From an uncultured Pelagibacteraceae bacterium (lineage in GTDB: Bacteria; Pseudomonadota; Alphaproteobacteria; Pelagibacterales; Pelagibacteraceae), in assembly GCA_902571375.1 (NCBI GenBank), contig CACGBP010000002.1:49986-113985 (forward strand): DNA of 64,000 bases, written 5' to 3'. Below are positions 33,235-43,700 of the stretch, piece after piece (within the stretch, counting starts at the first letter, position 1; the number at the start of each line of letters is the position of its first letter). Under the pieces are notes generated by a model. It was not told the origin of the DNA and ran no database searches. It was given only the letters and a program-made list of their open reading frames with translations. The position numbers were made by a program, and so were the translations under genes.

Positions 33235-34936
33235 TTCTTTTATCTTCGTGTCTAATTATCTTAAATTTTATACTCTTTTGTTTGAGCTCTGCAATAAAAT
33301 TAGTAAAATTTTTTAAATCTCTGATAATTAGTTGAAACTTAAAATTAATATAATTAGGGTTTTTACCAGCCATTTCAAGATTAGAGATATTTAACTTATG
33401 TTCACCAATCAATGAACTTACATTACCTAACTGCCCTGGTTTATCAGGCAATGAGATCCATAGAGTGGTGTTGTATCTTTTTATTCTTTCTTCTTTTTTT
33501 TCACCTTTCTCATGCCAATATTTTCTTATAGCAGATCTTGCTTTACCTGTTTTTGTTGTAGGTAGCCAATGAAGAGAAGGTGAATTATTTTTCGAAGTAA
33601 TTATTTTAACCGTATCACCATTTCTTAATATAGTTTGTAATTCTTTTTTATTACCATTTATTTCACATCCTATAGCAGTATCTCCAATTTTTGTATGCAC
33701 AGCATATGCAAAGTCAATTGGTGTTGCATCTTTGGGTAATTTAATTACAGAGCCTTTAGGTGTAAAACAGAAAACGTTTTCTTGGAACATTTGTAACTTT
33801 GTATATTCATAAGAATGTTCAGGATTTTCATTTTTTTCTATAATTTCTACTAAATCTTTCAACCAGTCATATTCTTTCCACGTTAAAGAATTAATTTTTT
33901 CAGATGATTTGTATTGCCAGTGAGAAGCTATTCCTCTTTCAGCAAAATCATGCATTTCTATAGTTCTAATTTGTATTTCTATCGGCTTCTTATATGAGCC
34001 TATAACTGCTGTATGAATCGATTTATAGCCATTTATTTTTGGCGAAGAAATGTAGTCTTTAAATTTACCAGGAATACAATTCCACTGTTTATGAAGCACT
34101 CCTAAAGTTTTATAGCAATCATCTATATTTTCTAAAATAATTCTAAAACCAATAATGTCTGTAATCTGTTCCAATGATACCCTTTTTTTTTGAACTTTTC
34201 TCCATATTGAGAAAGGAGTTTTTTCTCTCCCATAAATTTTTGATTTAATATTATTTTGTTTCAGAAAAACTCTGATTTCATTTGAAAGAGTTTCAAAAAT
34301 ATCTTTTTTATCTAATTTAATTTCATCTAGTCTTTTTTGAATTAAAGATCTTGCTTTATTATTTAGAACTTCAAAAGATAAATCTTCAAGCTCATCTCTG
34401 ATTCTGTGCATGCCCATTCTATCAGCTAGTGGTGCATAAATTTCCATAGTCTCTTGAGCAATTCTTTCTCTTTTATCCTTTTTTTTAATTGCCTTTATAG
34501 TTCTCATATTGTGTAATCGATCAGCAATCTTAACCAATAGTACTCTTATGTCTTTAGAGGTGGCTAAAATTAATTTTCTAAAATTCTCCGCCTTTGAGTT
34601 TGATGAAGCTGTATTTTCTAAAACTGATATCTTAGTAACTCCATCAACTAAATCTGCAACTTCATCACCAAATTCACCTTTAATGGTTTCATAAGTTGCA
34701 AAAGTGTCCTCAATAGTATCGTGTAACAATCCTGTAGTGATAGTTGCACTATCTAATTTTAAATCTGTAAGAATATTTGCTACTTCAATTGGATGTACTG
34801 AGTAAGGATCACCAGATGCTCTTTTTTGATTACTATGAGCTTTTACAGCAAAATCATAAGCTTTATTTAATTTTTCAGGATTAAGAAACTTATTATAAAC
34901 TTTTACCTTATTTATTAATTCATCAGAGTTTAACAT
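33191..34936 (-). CDS. RelA/SpoT homologue, (p)ppGpp synthetase/hydrolase, shortened
   Basis: Bifunctional alarmone enzyme. The HD hydrolase (about 25-180) has VHPIEVANIL, LLHDTIEDT (His72-Asp73) and DRLHNMRT. The synthetase (about 225-345) has TPFSIWRK, DIIGFRI and INGYKSIHTAV. A TGS domain (about 385-445; FTPKGSVIKLPKDATPIDFAYAVH) follows, then an ACT domain (about 490-560; LPDKPGQLGNVSSLIGEH). The helical and conserved-cysteine modules that normally stand between TGS and ACT are absent, so the protein is 581 residues rather than about 700-750. Both catalytic sites look intact. Its 3' end overlaps pyrE by 44 bases; the rpoZ gene usually just upstream is missing. Confidence 0.95.
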   Translation of the reverse strand: MLNSDELINKVKVYNKFLNPEKLNKAYDFAVKAHSNQKRASGDPYSVHPIEVANILTDLKLDSATITTGLLHDTIEDTFATYETIKGEFGDEVADLVDGVTKISVLENTASSNSKAENFRKLILATSKDIRVLLVKIADRLHNMRTIKAIKKKDKRERIAQETMEIYAPLADRMGMHRIRDELEDLSFEVLNNKARSLIQKRLDEIKLDKKDIFETLSNEIRVFLKQNNIKSKIYGREKTPFSIWRKVQKKRVSLEQITDIIGFRIILENIDDCYKTLGVLHKQWNCIPGKFKDYISSPKINGYKSIHTAVIGSYKKPIEIQIRTIEMHDFAERGIASHWQYKSSEKINSLTWKEYDWLKDLVEIIEKNENPEHSYEYTKLQMFQENVFCFTPKGSVIKLPKDATPIDFAYAVHTKIGDTAIGCEINGNKKELQTILRNGDTVKIITSKNNSPSLHWLPTTKTGKARSAIRKYWHEKGEKKEERIKRYNTTLWISLPDKPGQLGNVSSLIGEHKLNISNLEMAGKNPNYINFKFQLIIRDLKNFTNFIAELKQKSIKFKIIRHEDKRNAFTQKILRYFKKD

Positions 34937-34957
34937 CTAATATTTATACCACTAAAT

Positions 34958-35455
34958 CTAAATTTGTTTAATAGATCTTATGTCTCTATTTGATAGTGTT
35001 GAAATAAGTGTTTTTATATCTTGTTTATTTAGTGGATGTTTCCAAGCTTTATTTATCTCAAATAGTGGGAGAAGCACAAAGCTTCTTTTGTGCATTCTTG
35101 GATGGGGTAAAATGATTTGTTCATTTGTTTTTTTATTATCGTAATCTAAAATATCAATATCACATTCACGTGGTGAATTTTTGAAACTTTTTTTTCTTCC
35201 AAGTTTTTTTTCTATAATTTTGCAAATTTTAAGAAGATTAAAAGGGTCTATAAAAGTAGAAACCTCTAAAACAACATTTAGAAATTTTGGTTTTTTATGA
35301 TCAGGCCAAGACAAGCTTTCATAATAATTTGATGTTTTTAATATTTTGATATTATTTTTGATTAATTGAAATTTTGCTTTATCTATATTTTTCTTTCTAT
35401 TTCCTAAATTTGAACCGATGCCTAAATAAATTGATTTAGCTGGATTTTCTAACAT
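34958..35455 (-). CDS. folK: 2-amino-4-hydroxy-6-hydroxymethyldihydropteridine pyrophosphokinase
   Basis: Activates the pterin for folate synthesis by pyrophosphoryl transfer from ATP. Motifs: [16 protein letters not shown] near the start, [22 protein letters not shown], and the signature [11 protein letters not shown] followed by [17 protein letters not shown] chose the ATG at 35455 (165 residues, overlapping smpB by 20 bases) over a GTG at 35470. It is between smpB and rsh. Confidence 0.93.
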   Translation of the reverse strand: MLENPAKSIYLGIGSNLGNRKKNIDKAKFQLIKNNIKILKTSNYYESLSWPDHKKPKFLNVVLEVSTFIDPFNLLKICKIIEKKLGRKKSFKNSPRECDIDILDYDNKKTNEQIILPHPRMHKRSFVLLPLFEINKAWKHPLNKQDIKTLISTLSNRDIRSIKQI

Positions 35456-35909
35456 ATCTCGCTTTGTCACGATTCCAATCTCGATTTTTTTTTGTTATTC
35501 TCTTATCAAATTGTTTTTTTCCTTTTGCTACAGCCAGCTCAATTTTTGCTTTACCTTTTTTAAAATACATTTTTGTTGGTACAATTGTAAATCCATCTCT
35601 TTGCATTTTACCTATTAATTTATTTATTTCTCTTTTATTAAGAAGTAGTTTTCTTTCATCTATTGGTCTATGATTTGAGAAGCTAGCTTGTTTATAGGAG
35701 GCTATGTGCGAATTAATCAAAAATATTTCCCCATTTTTTTCAACAGCATATGAATCAGCAATATTAACTTTACCATCTCTTACAGATTTTATTTCAGAAC
35801 CTTTAAGAACTATTCCAGCTTCCAACAAATCTTCAAAAAAATAATTAAAACTAGCTTTTCTGTTTAAACAAATTATTTTTAAACCAGGATTGGTTTTTTT
35901 TTTCATCAA
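35436..35909 (-). CDS. smpB: SsrA-binding protein SmpB
   Basis: Brings tmRNA to stalled ribosomes for trans-translation. The 157-residue protein has [67 protein letters not shown] and the C-terminal [28 protein letters not shown] tail. It overlaps dapA by 4 bases and folK by 20. The tmRNA itself is not in this window. Confidence 0.97.
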   Translation of the reverse strand: MMKKKTNPGLKIICLNRKASFNYFFEDLLEAGIVLKGSEIKSVRDGKVNIADSYAVEKNGEIFLINSHIASYKQASFSNHRPIDERKLLLNKREINKLIGKMQRDGFTIVPTKMYFKKGKAKIELAVAKGKKQFDKRITKKNRDWNRDKARYVRKSS

Positions 35910-36787
35910 ATTAACTTAGCAGACTGGAGAGCTTTTTTTATTATTTCTTTATTTGAATCTGTCACTTCTACAAGTGGTAGTCTTACTTTGTCGTCACAAA
36001 GACCTAAAAGTTTTGCAGCATATTTTACTGGACTTGGATTGCTCTCTACAAACATTGCATGATGAACAGGTTTTAAAACTTCATTTAATCGTTCAGCTTC
36101 TTTTATTTCATTATTATTTTCTGATTTTGAAAATTTTTGAAAATCTGAGCAAAGTTTTGGTGCAATGTTTGCTGTAACACTGATGGCACCTACCCCACCT
36201 CTTTTATTAAACTCTAGAGCGTTATCATCATTACCAGTTAATTGAATAAATTCTTTACCCATTTTTTTTAATGTTTGATCAACCCTTTTAAGATCACCTG
36301 TAGCATCTTTTACACCAACTATATTTTCCAATTCATATAACCTTGCCATTGTATCGACTGACATATCAATTACTGATCTACCGGGAATATTATAAATTAT
36401 AATTGGAATTCCACAGCTATCATTAATTGCTTTATAATGTTGATACAAACCTTCTTGTGTCGGTTTATTGTAATATGGTGTTACTATAAGCGCTCCATTT
36501 GCACCTATTTTTTCAGCATGAGTTGTTAGAGAAATAGCCTCCTCTGTTGAATTTGATCCAGTTCCAGCAAAGACTGGTAGTTTTCCATTACTTTCTTGCA
36601 CACATAATTCAATTACTTTTTCATGTTCTTCATGACTAAGAGTTGGAGATTCACCTGTTGTGCCAGCAGGAACTAAGCCATTAGTGCCATTTTCGATATG
36701 AAAATGAATTAACTTGATATAAGTTTCCTCATCAAGTTTATTGTTTTTAAATGGGGTGACTAAAGCAACATTTGATCCTTTAAACAT
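35906..36787 (-). CDS. dapA: 4-hydroxy-tetrahydrodipicolinate synthase
   Basis: First step of the lysine/diaminopimelate branch: pyruvate plus aspartate semialdehyde. TIM barrel with [31 protein letters not shown] (Tyr106), the catalytic Tyr132 in [10 protein letters not shown] with Arg137, and the Schiff-base Lys160 in VGVKDATGD. 293 residues. It is the first gene of the minus-strand operon ending at recO and diverges from the lytic transglycosylase over 43 bases. Confidence 0.97.
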   Translation of the reverse strand: MFKGSNVALVTPFKNNKLDEETYIKLIHFHIENGTNGLVPAGTTGESPTLSHEEHEKVIELCVQESNGKLPVFAGTGSNSTEEAISLTTHAEKIGANGALIVTPYYNKPTQEGLYQHYKAINDSCGIPIIIYNIPGRSVIDMSVDTMARLYELENIVGVKDATGDLKRVDQTLKKMGKEFIQLTGNDDNALEFNKRGGVGAISVTANIAPKLCSDFQKFSKSENNNEIKEAERLNEVLKPVHHAMFVESNPSPVKYAAKLLGLCDDKVRLPLVEVTDSNKEIIKKALQSAKLI

Positions 36788-36830
36788 AAATACTTATAAC
36801 ATAGTTTGTAGATTCATATACTAAAAGATT

Positions 36831-39050
36831 ATGCCTAAAAAATTATTATTTTTAATCAATTTATTTATCTTTTTAAATATAACTTTTTTATTATCCGCTG
36901 AAATAATACCATTAAAAAAACCTATTCAAACTAATGAAGAAAAGGAACAAAGATTATTAATAGATGTATTAAAACCTCTTCCGAAACCAGTAACTAAAAA
37001 AATTATCAAAAAAGAAGAGGAAAAAACCGAAAAAAAAGTAGTTAAAAAAGAAAAAAAAAATCTGGGAATTATTTTACCTAAAAAAAAGCCATTGATAGCT
37101 GGATCTGTTAAAACTGATACAGCTAAAAAATCAAAATATTACAATAAAAAAGATTTTGCTTTAGCAAAAAAGGCCATGTCTGAAATGAAACAGAGTAAGT
37201 GGCCTAATGCTTTAAAAACAGCAAAAAAAGCTAAAGATAAATCTATTTATAATTTTATACAATGGAGACATCTTTTAACTAAGGGCAACAAAGCTTCTTA
37301 TTATGATTATAAAACTTTTATAGATAATAATGAGGATTACCCAAGAATTGGTAGAGTAAAATATTTAGCAGAACATAAACTTTCAACAGATACTATTTCA
37401 CCAAAAAAAATTATAGATTGGTTTGGTCCTAGTGAGCCATTAAGTGGTTTTGGAAAAATGATATTAGGTGAAAGTTTTATCTTAACTGGTAACATCCAAA
37501 AAGGAACTTCTCTTATTAAAGAAGGATGGGTAACAGCTGAATTAAGCAAATCTGAACTAAGATTTTATCGAAAAAAATTTAAAAAATATCTCAATGCTGA
37601 TGATTATGTTAAAAGAGCTGATTATCTTGCATGGAATAATAAATACTGGGATCTAAAAAGACTATTAAGATATTTGCCAAAAGATTATGAATTATTATAT
37701 ACGGCAAGGCAATTATTGATGAGTAAATCTTACGGTGTTGATAATGCCATATCAAAAGTTCCTTCAAAATTTAAAAATGATGCTGGATTAAACTATGATA
37801 GATTAAAATGGAGAAGAAAAAGAGGAAGAGTTGATAGTTCTCTAGAAATTCTACTAAATATAAAAAACACACAAGATTATTTGGTTAGACCCGATAAATG
37901 GTGGATAGAAAGAGAAATTATTTCAAGATCACTTATTTATAAAAAGAAATATGAACTTGCTTATAAAGTGGCAAGTAAACATGCATTAACAGAAGGACCA
38001 GAATTAGCAGCAGCAGAATGGATGAGTGGATGGATAGCTTTAAGCTTTTTAGATGATCCTTTATTAGCTAAAGATCATTTTGAAAATTTCTATAACAATG
38101 TTGGTTATCCTATAAGTGTATCTAGGGGAGCTTATTGGTTGGCCAAAACTTACCAAAAACTTGGTAAACAAGATTTAGCCAAAGAATGGTTTGAGAAAGC
38201 TGCTAATTATCTAACAACTTATTATGGTCAATTAGCTTTTATGGAAATTAATCCCAATAAAACTTTTGAACTTTCAAAGGATATTGAGGTGAAAAAAGAT
38301 TATAGAGAATATTTTTTCAAAAAAGAATTGGTAAAAACAATATATCTTCTTGATGAACTAAACGAGGATAAATATACAAAACATATATTAAGACATTTGG
38401 CTAATGACGATATTAATAATGGAAGTGAAATATTAGCTGCCGAATTAGCTACCAATATTGACAGATTTGATTTTGCAATTCAAATTGCAAAAATTGCTTC
38501 TTATGAAAAAAGATTTCACAATAAATTCAATTATCCAATTATAAGTACACCAAATTACATTAATGGCAGAAAAATTCCTGATACAGCTTTCATTTTATCA
38601 ATTATTCGTCAAGAAAGTGAATTTGATTTAAGTGCTAATAGCCATGCTGGAGCCAAAGGTTTAATGCAACTTATGCCTTACACTGCTAAATTAGTTGCCA
38701 AACAAGCAAACCTTCCATATTCAAAATCGAGATTAACTAAAGATGCTGAATATAATATTAATTTAGGTTCACATTATATTGCTGGACTAATTCTCGAATA
38801 TGATGGTGCTTACCCATTTGCAATAGCTGCTTATAATGCGGGTCCAAAGAGAGTACGTTACTGGAAAAAAATAAATAAGAACCCTCAAAAAAAACAAATC
38901 AATTATGTGGACTGGATTGAATTAATAAAATTTAAGGAAACTAGAAACTATGTACAGAGAGTATTGGAAAACTATAATGTTTATCGTTATATTCTTGAAC
39001 AAAAGCCAGTTTTAATGAAAAATTTTTTTAAGGATGAGCCTTTGTATTAA
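36831..39050 (+). CDS. Soluble lytic murein transglycosylase (Slt family)
   Basis: Cleaves peptidoglycan strands to 1,6-anhydromuropeptides in the periplasm. Domains: a signal peptide (about 1-23, ending near LLSAE), a Lys/Pro-rich low-complexity linker (about 25-90), a superhelical U-shaped domain of TPR-like helices (about 100-560), and the C-terminal lysozyme-like SLT domain (about 580-715). The catalytic Glu595 lies in SIIRQESEFD, followed by SHAGAKGLMQLMPYTAK and AAYNAGPKRVRYW. 739 residues. It is transcribed away from dapA and ends just before tRNA-Ser. Confidence 0.95.
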   Translation: MPKKLLFLINLFIFLNITFLLSAEIIPLKKPIQTNEEKEQRLLIDVLKPLPKPVTKKIIKKEEEKTEKKVVKKEKKNLGIILPKKKPLIAGSVKTDTAKKSKYYNKKDFALAKKAMSEMKQSKWPNALKTAKKAKDKSIYNFIQWRHLLTKGNKASYYDYKTFIDNNEDYPRIGRVKYLAEHKLSTDTISPKKIIDWFGPSEPLSGFGKMILGESFILTGNIQKGTSLIKEGWVTAELSKSELRFYRKKFKKYLNADDYVKRADYLAWNNKYWDLKRLLRYLPKDYELLYTARQLLMSKSYGVDNAISKVPSKFKNDAGLNYDRLKWRRKRGRVDSSLEILLNIKNTQDYLVRPDKWWIEREIISRSLIYKKKYELAYKVASKHALTEGPELAAAEWMSGWIALSFLDDPLLAKDHFENFYNNVGYPISVSRGAYWLAKTYQKLGKQDLAKEWFEKAANYLTTYYGQLAFMEINPNKTFELSKDIEVKKDYREYFFKKELVKTIYLLDELNEDKYTKHILRHLANDDINNGSEILAAELATNIDRFDFAIQIAKIASYEKRFHNKFNYPIISTPNYINGRKIPDTAFILSIIRQESEFDLSANSHAGAKGLMQLMPYTAKLVAKQANLPYSKSRLTKDAEYNINLGSHYIAGLILEYDGAYPFAIAAYNAGPKRVRYWKKINKNPQKKQINYVDWIELIKFKETRNYVQRVLENYNVYRYILEQKPVLMKNFFKDEPLY

Positions 39051-39054
39051 AATA

Positions 39055-39146
39055 TGGCGGAAGAGGAGGGATTCGAACCCTCGGTACAAGTTTCCTCGCA
39101 CGGTCATTTAGCAAACGACTGGTTTAAGCCTCTCACCCACTCTTCC
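39055..39146 (-). tRNA. tRNA-Ser (anticodon GCT)
   Basis: On the minus strand GGAAGAG (39146-39140) pairs with CTCTTCC (39065-39059), with discriminator G and an encoded CCA at 39057-39055. The anticodon loop TTGCTAA gives GCT, reading AGC/AGU. The long variable arm and the T arm GAGGG-TTCGAAT-CCCTC identify a class II serine tRNA. It lies between convergent-side slt and the sarcosine oxidase operon. Confidence 0.95.
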
Positions 39147-39172
39147 AGGAAATTTGTCACTTCTGATTGTAT

Positions 39173-39204
39173 TGAATAATCAATATTTATAAAGTAATTA
39201 TTCA
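39173..39204. repeat. Inverted repeat before soxB
   Basis: TGAATAAT (39173-39180) and ATTATTCA (39197-39204) form a perfect 8-bp inverted repeat with a 16-base spacer, ending 5 bases before the soxB ATG. It could be an operator for a dimeric regulator or a leader hairpin covering the start. All bases but two pairs are A/T, so chance is possible. Confidence 0.35.
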
Positions 39205-39209
39205 TTATA

Positions 39210-40463
39210 ATGAGAAATAAGTACTCTTTATTTTCGCTGGTTAAAAATGCTTTTTCATATCATGAAAATTGGGGAAAAGCATGGAAAGATCCGGAGCCCA
39301 AAAAGGAATATGATGCAATAATCATTGGTGGTGGAGGCCATGGACTGGCTACGGCTTATTATTTAGCTAAGAAACACCAAATGACTAATATTGCAGTTGT
39401 AGAAAAAGGTTGGATCGGTGGAGGTAATACAGGAAGAAACACTACAATTATAAGATCCAATTACTTGTGGGATGCAAGTGCTGGACTTTACGATCACGCT
39501 TTAAAAATTTGGGAAGGTTTATCTCAAGAACTAAATTATAATGTGATGTTTAGTCAAAGAGGAGTAATGAATTTAGCTCATAATTTACAAGATGTAAGAG
39601 ATTTAAAAAGAAGAACTCATGCAAATAGATTAAATGGAATTGATGCTGTTTATTTAAATACTGAGCAAGTAAAAAAATTTTGTCCAATAATAAATACATC
39701 CCCTGATATTCGTTATCCTGTTTTAGGAGGAACGCTGCAAAAAAGAGCTGGCACAGCTCGTCATGATGCTGTTGCTTGGGGTTATGCTAGAGGAGCTGAT
39801 GAAATGGGTGTTGATATAATTCAAAATTGTGAAGTTAAAGGAATAAAAAGAAATGGCGACAGTGTAGAGGGAATTGAAACAACTAAAGGATTTATAAAAA
39901 CAAAAAAAATTGGAGTAGTTGCTGCTGGTCATTCAAGTGTCATTGCAAATATGGCTGGCTTAAGATTACCATTAGAGAGTAAGCCGCTTCAAGCTCTTGT
40001 ATCAGAACCTGTTAAACCTATTATTGATACTGTCGTAATGTCCAACGCTGTTCACGCTTATGTTAGTCAATCTGATAAAGGTGAATTAGTTATTGGAGCA
40101 GGTACTGATGATTACGTTTCTTATTCACAAAAAGGAAGTCATGACATTGTTGAGGGAACTTTAAATGCTATCTTAGAATTATACCCAATATTTAGTAGAA
40201 TGAGAATGTTAAGACAATGGGGAGGTATTGTTGATATTTGTCCAGATGCTAGTCCAATAATTAGCAAAACATCAATCAAAGGATTATATTTTAATTGTGG
40301 TTGGGGAACTGGTGGATTTAAAGCAACACCTGGATCAGGTGATTTATTTGCACATACAATAGCAAACGATGAACCACATAAATTGAACGCTGCTTTCAAC
40401 ATAAATAGATTCATTAGTGGAGACCTTGTTGATGAACACGGCGCAGCTGCTGTAGCACATTAA
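39210..40463 (+). CDS. soxB: Sarcosine oxidase beta subunit
   Basis: Flavin subunit of the heterotetrameric enzyme that demethylates sarcosine to glycine, passing the methyl group to tetrahydrofolate. The FAD site is [22 protein letters not shown] (about 34-55) with [44 protein letters not shown] contains the His (about residue 185) that in characterised enzymes holds FMN covalently. The C-terminal [16 protein letters not shown] and [14 protein letters not shown] close the flavin pocket. 417 residues. It is the first gene of soxBDAG; its stop overlaps the soxD start by one base. Confidence 0.96.
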   Translation: MRNKYSLFSLVKNAFSYHENWGKAWKDPEPKKEYDAIIIGGGGHGLATAYYLAKKHQMTNIAVVEKGWIGGGNTGRNTTIIRSNYLWDASAGLYDHALKIWEGLSQELNYNVMFSQRGVMNLAHNLQDVRDLKRRTHANRLNGIDAVYLNTEQVKKFCPIINTSPDIRYPVLGGTLQKRAGTARHDAVAWGYARGADEMGVDIIQNCEVKGIKRNGDSVEGIETTKGFIKTKKIGVVAAGHSSVIANMAGLRLPLESKPLQALVSEPVKPIIDTVVMSNAVHAYVSQSDKGELVIGAGTDDYVSYSQKGSHDIVEGTLNAILELYPIFSRMRMLRQWGGIVDICPDASPIISKTSIKGLYFNCGWGTGGFKATPGSGDLFAHTIANDEPHKLNAAFNINRFISGDLVDEHGAAAVAH

Positions 40464-40738
40464 TGTTTATAATAAATTGTCCATACTGCGGTGAGAGAGA
40501 ACAGAGTGAATTTAAAGCTGGCGGAGAAGCTCATATTGTTAGACCAAAACAACCAACAGAATTAAGTGATGATGAGTGGGCAGAGTATTTATTTATGAGA
40601 AAAAATATTAAAGGTATACAATTCGAAAGATGGGTGCACACACATGGGTGTAGAAAATGGTTTAATGTAGTTCGAGATACATCAAATGATAAAATTAAAG
40701 CAGTATATAAAATGGGTGAAAAGCCTCCGACTAAATAG
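40463..40738 (+). CDS. soxD: Sarcosine oxidase delta subunit
   Basis: Small zinc-binding subunit of tetrameric sarcosine oxidase, 91 residues. The zinc ligands are Cys6 and Cys9 in NCPYCGER and the His and Cys of WVHTHGCRKWFNVVRDT. The family core RPKQPTELSDDEWAEYLFMRKN is clear. It overlaps soxB by one base and is 3 bases before soxA. Confidence 0.95.
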   Translation: MFIINCPYCGEREQSEFKAGGEAHIVRPKQPTELSDDEWAEYLFMRKNIKGIQFERWVHTHGCRKWFNVVRDTSNDKIKAVYKMGEKPPTK

Positions 40739-40741
40739 ATA

Positions 40742-43700
40742 ATGACAAAAAATTTAAGAGTAAAAAAAAGTAACTTAATTGATGAAACATATAAAGTTTC
40801 ATTTAAATTTAATGGAATAACTTACTATGGATATAAAGGAGATACTTTAGCCTCTGCACTTTTGGCAAATGATATTCATTTAGTTGGAAGAAGCTTTAAA
40901 TATCATAGACCTCGTGGAATAATGACTGCTGGTTCAGAAGAACCTAACGCAATAGTTCAACTACACAACAATACATCAAGAACAGAACCTAATGTAAGAG
41001 CTACAGAAATAGAAATCTACGAAGGATTAGAAGCTTCAAGTCAAAATTGTTGGCCAAGTGTTAACTTTGATGTTGGGGGAATTAATAATTTCTTAAGTCC
41101 AGTTTTGCCTGCAGGATTTTATTATAAAACTTTTATGTGGCCAGCTAGTTTCTGGGAAAAATATGAATATTTTATAAGAAAATCTGCTGGTTTGGGTAAA
41201 TCACCTACAGAACCTGACCCTGATATTTATGAACACAAGTACATTCATTGTGATGTTTTAGTTATTGGTGCTGGAGTCTCAGGAATTGTGGCAGCAAAGA
41301 CATCGGCAAAAAATGGTTACAAAACTCTTCTAGTGGATGAAAAGCCCTATTTAGGAGGTTCGACAATTTATCAAAATTCTGAACATTTTAAGATCAATAA
41401 TCAAATCTCAAGTTCGTGGTTGGAAAAAGAAATAAATGAAATTAAAAAAATTGAAAATTTAGAAATCAAAACAAGAACAAGTGTAGCTGCATATCATGGG
41501 TACAACTTTTTATTGGCGAGAGAAAATTTGACTGACCACATGCCTTTGGAACAAAGAAAAAATAAAATTCGTCATAGATTACTCAAAATAAGAGCTAAAA
41601 AAGTAATAACTGCAACTGGGTCTTTAGAAAGACCACTAATTTTTGATAATAATGATCGTCCTGGTATTCTATTATCTTCAGCTATTGAAAAATATGCAAG
41701 TTTATATGGTGTTGCATGTGGAGAAAAAAATGTTCTATTTACAAATAATGATAGCGCATATGAAACAGCGATTAGTTTATATCAAAAAGGAATTAATATA
41801 GAGGCTATCGTTGATAATAGAGAAGAAATTGACTCTAAATTGATTAAGGAGATTGAAAAAAATAACATCAAAGTCTACAAGGGATATACAGTGGTGGATA
41901 CCTCTGGATACAAAAGGATAAATAAAGTTTCAATAATGCAACTTTCTAAAGATGGTCAAAAAGTAATAGGTTCAAAAATATCTATTTCATGTGATTGTCT
42001 TGGTATTTCTGGTGGATGGACACCAGCGGTACATCTTTTTACACAATCTGGTGGAAAATTAAAATTCAGAGATGAAGATCAAGTTTTTATACCAAATATA
42101 TATCCATCAGATCAAATTAGCATAGGTTCATGCAATGGAGATTTTACTTTAGATGAGATATTATCAACTGTACCAAAAACTCTAAAAGAATTTTTAAATT
42201 TAAAAAAAACAGATTATGAAGATTTAGAAATTAAATCCTCTTTTAATAAATCAAAGAGAAATATTTGGTTACTTCCATCTGATAAAGTTATTGGAAAAAC
42301 AAAACCTTTCGTAGATTATCAAAATGATGCAACAGCTAAAGATATTAAATTGGCTTTAAGAGAAGGTTTCAGATCGATCGAACATGTAAAAAGATACACA
42401 ACAACAGGTATGGGAACTGATCAAGGTAAACTTGGTAATATGCATGCATTAGGAATTATTGCCGAAACTGCTGGATCTAAAATGGGTGAACTTGGTACTA
42501 CAACTTTCAGACCACCCTACACTCCTCTTACTTTTGGAACGATAGTTGGGAGAAATGTTGGTGAGTATTTTGATATATTCAGAAAAACTCCTATTCATGC
42601 GTGGCACATTGAGAATAAAGCTGAATTCGAAAACGTTGGTCAATGGAAGAGAGCTTGGTATTATCCAAAAAAAGGTGAAAATATGCATGATGCAGTTCAA
42701 AGAGAAAGTAAAGCTGCAAGAGATAGTGCAGGTATATTAGATGCGTCTACATTAGGTAAAATTGATATTCAAGGTACTGATGCTTCCGAATTTTTAAACA
42801 GAGTTTATACAAACGCTTGGTCAAAACTGGCAATTGGAAAGTGTCGATACGGTTTAATGCTTAATGAGGATGGTATGGTTTATGATGATGGAGTTACAAC
42901 AAGATTAGATGAAAACCATTATATTATGACTACTACTACTGGTGGAGCTGCAACGGTTTTAGGAAAACTAGAGGATTATTTACAAACTGAATGGCCTGAA
43001 TTAGATGTTTATTTAACATCTGTAACAGACCATTACGCAACAGTAAGTGTTTGTGGGCCTTATAGTAAGAAAATTGTATCTCGAGTAATTCCTGATCTTG
43101 ATTTTTCTGATGAGAATTTTCCGCATATGTCTTTTAAGGATGCAAAAATTGGTAAGATTAAATGCAGAGTAATGAGGATAAGTTTTACAGGTGAACATAG
43201 TTACGAAATAAATGTTCAAGCTAATTATGGTAAGTCAGTATGGGAAAAATGTATGGAAGCTGGAAAGGAATTCAATATCACTCCGTACGGAACTGAAACA
43301 ATGCATTTATTAAGAGCTGAAAAAGGATTTATCATTGTAGGTCAAGATACTGATGCAACTATGACACCAATCGATTTACAAATGGATTGGATAGTTAGTA
43401 AAAAGAAATATGATTTTATAGGAAAAAGATCTTTATATAGATCAGATACAATAAGAGAAGACAGGAAACAGTTAGTTGGTCTACTCACAGAAAACCCAAA
43501 TGACGTTTTAGAAGAAGGTGCACAAATTGTTGCTGATATGAATAAATCACCTGTTGAGATGTTAGGTCATGTAACATCAAGTTATTATAGCCCAAACTTA
43601 AAAAAATCTATAGCTCTTGGAGTTGTACGAAATGGAAAAAATATGATGGGTCAAAAATTGATTATCCCTATGGAAGATAAACAAATTAATGTAACTGTTG

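Noticed and set aside
36900..37110. Lys-rich low-complexity stretch as a separate repeat element
   Set aside because: It is the linker of the lytic transglycosylase in frame with signal peptide and catalytic domain, and lysine codons are favoured by the AT bias.
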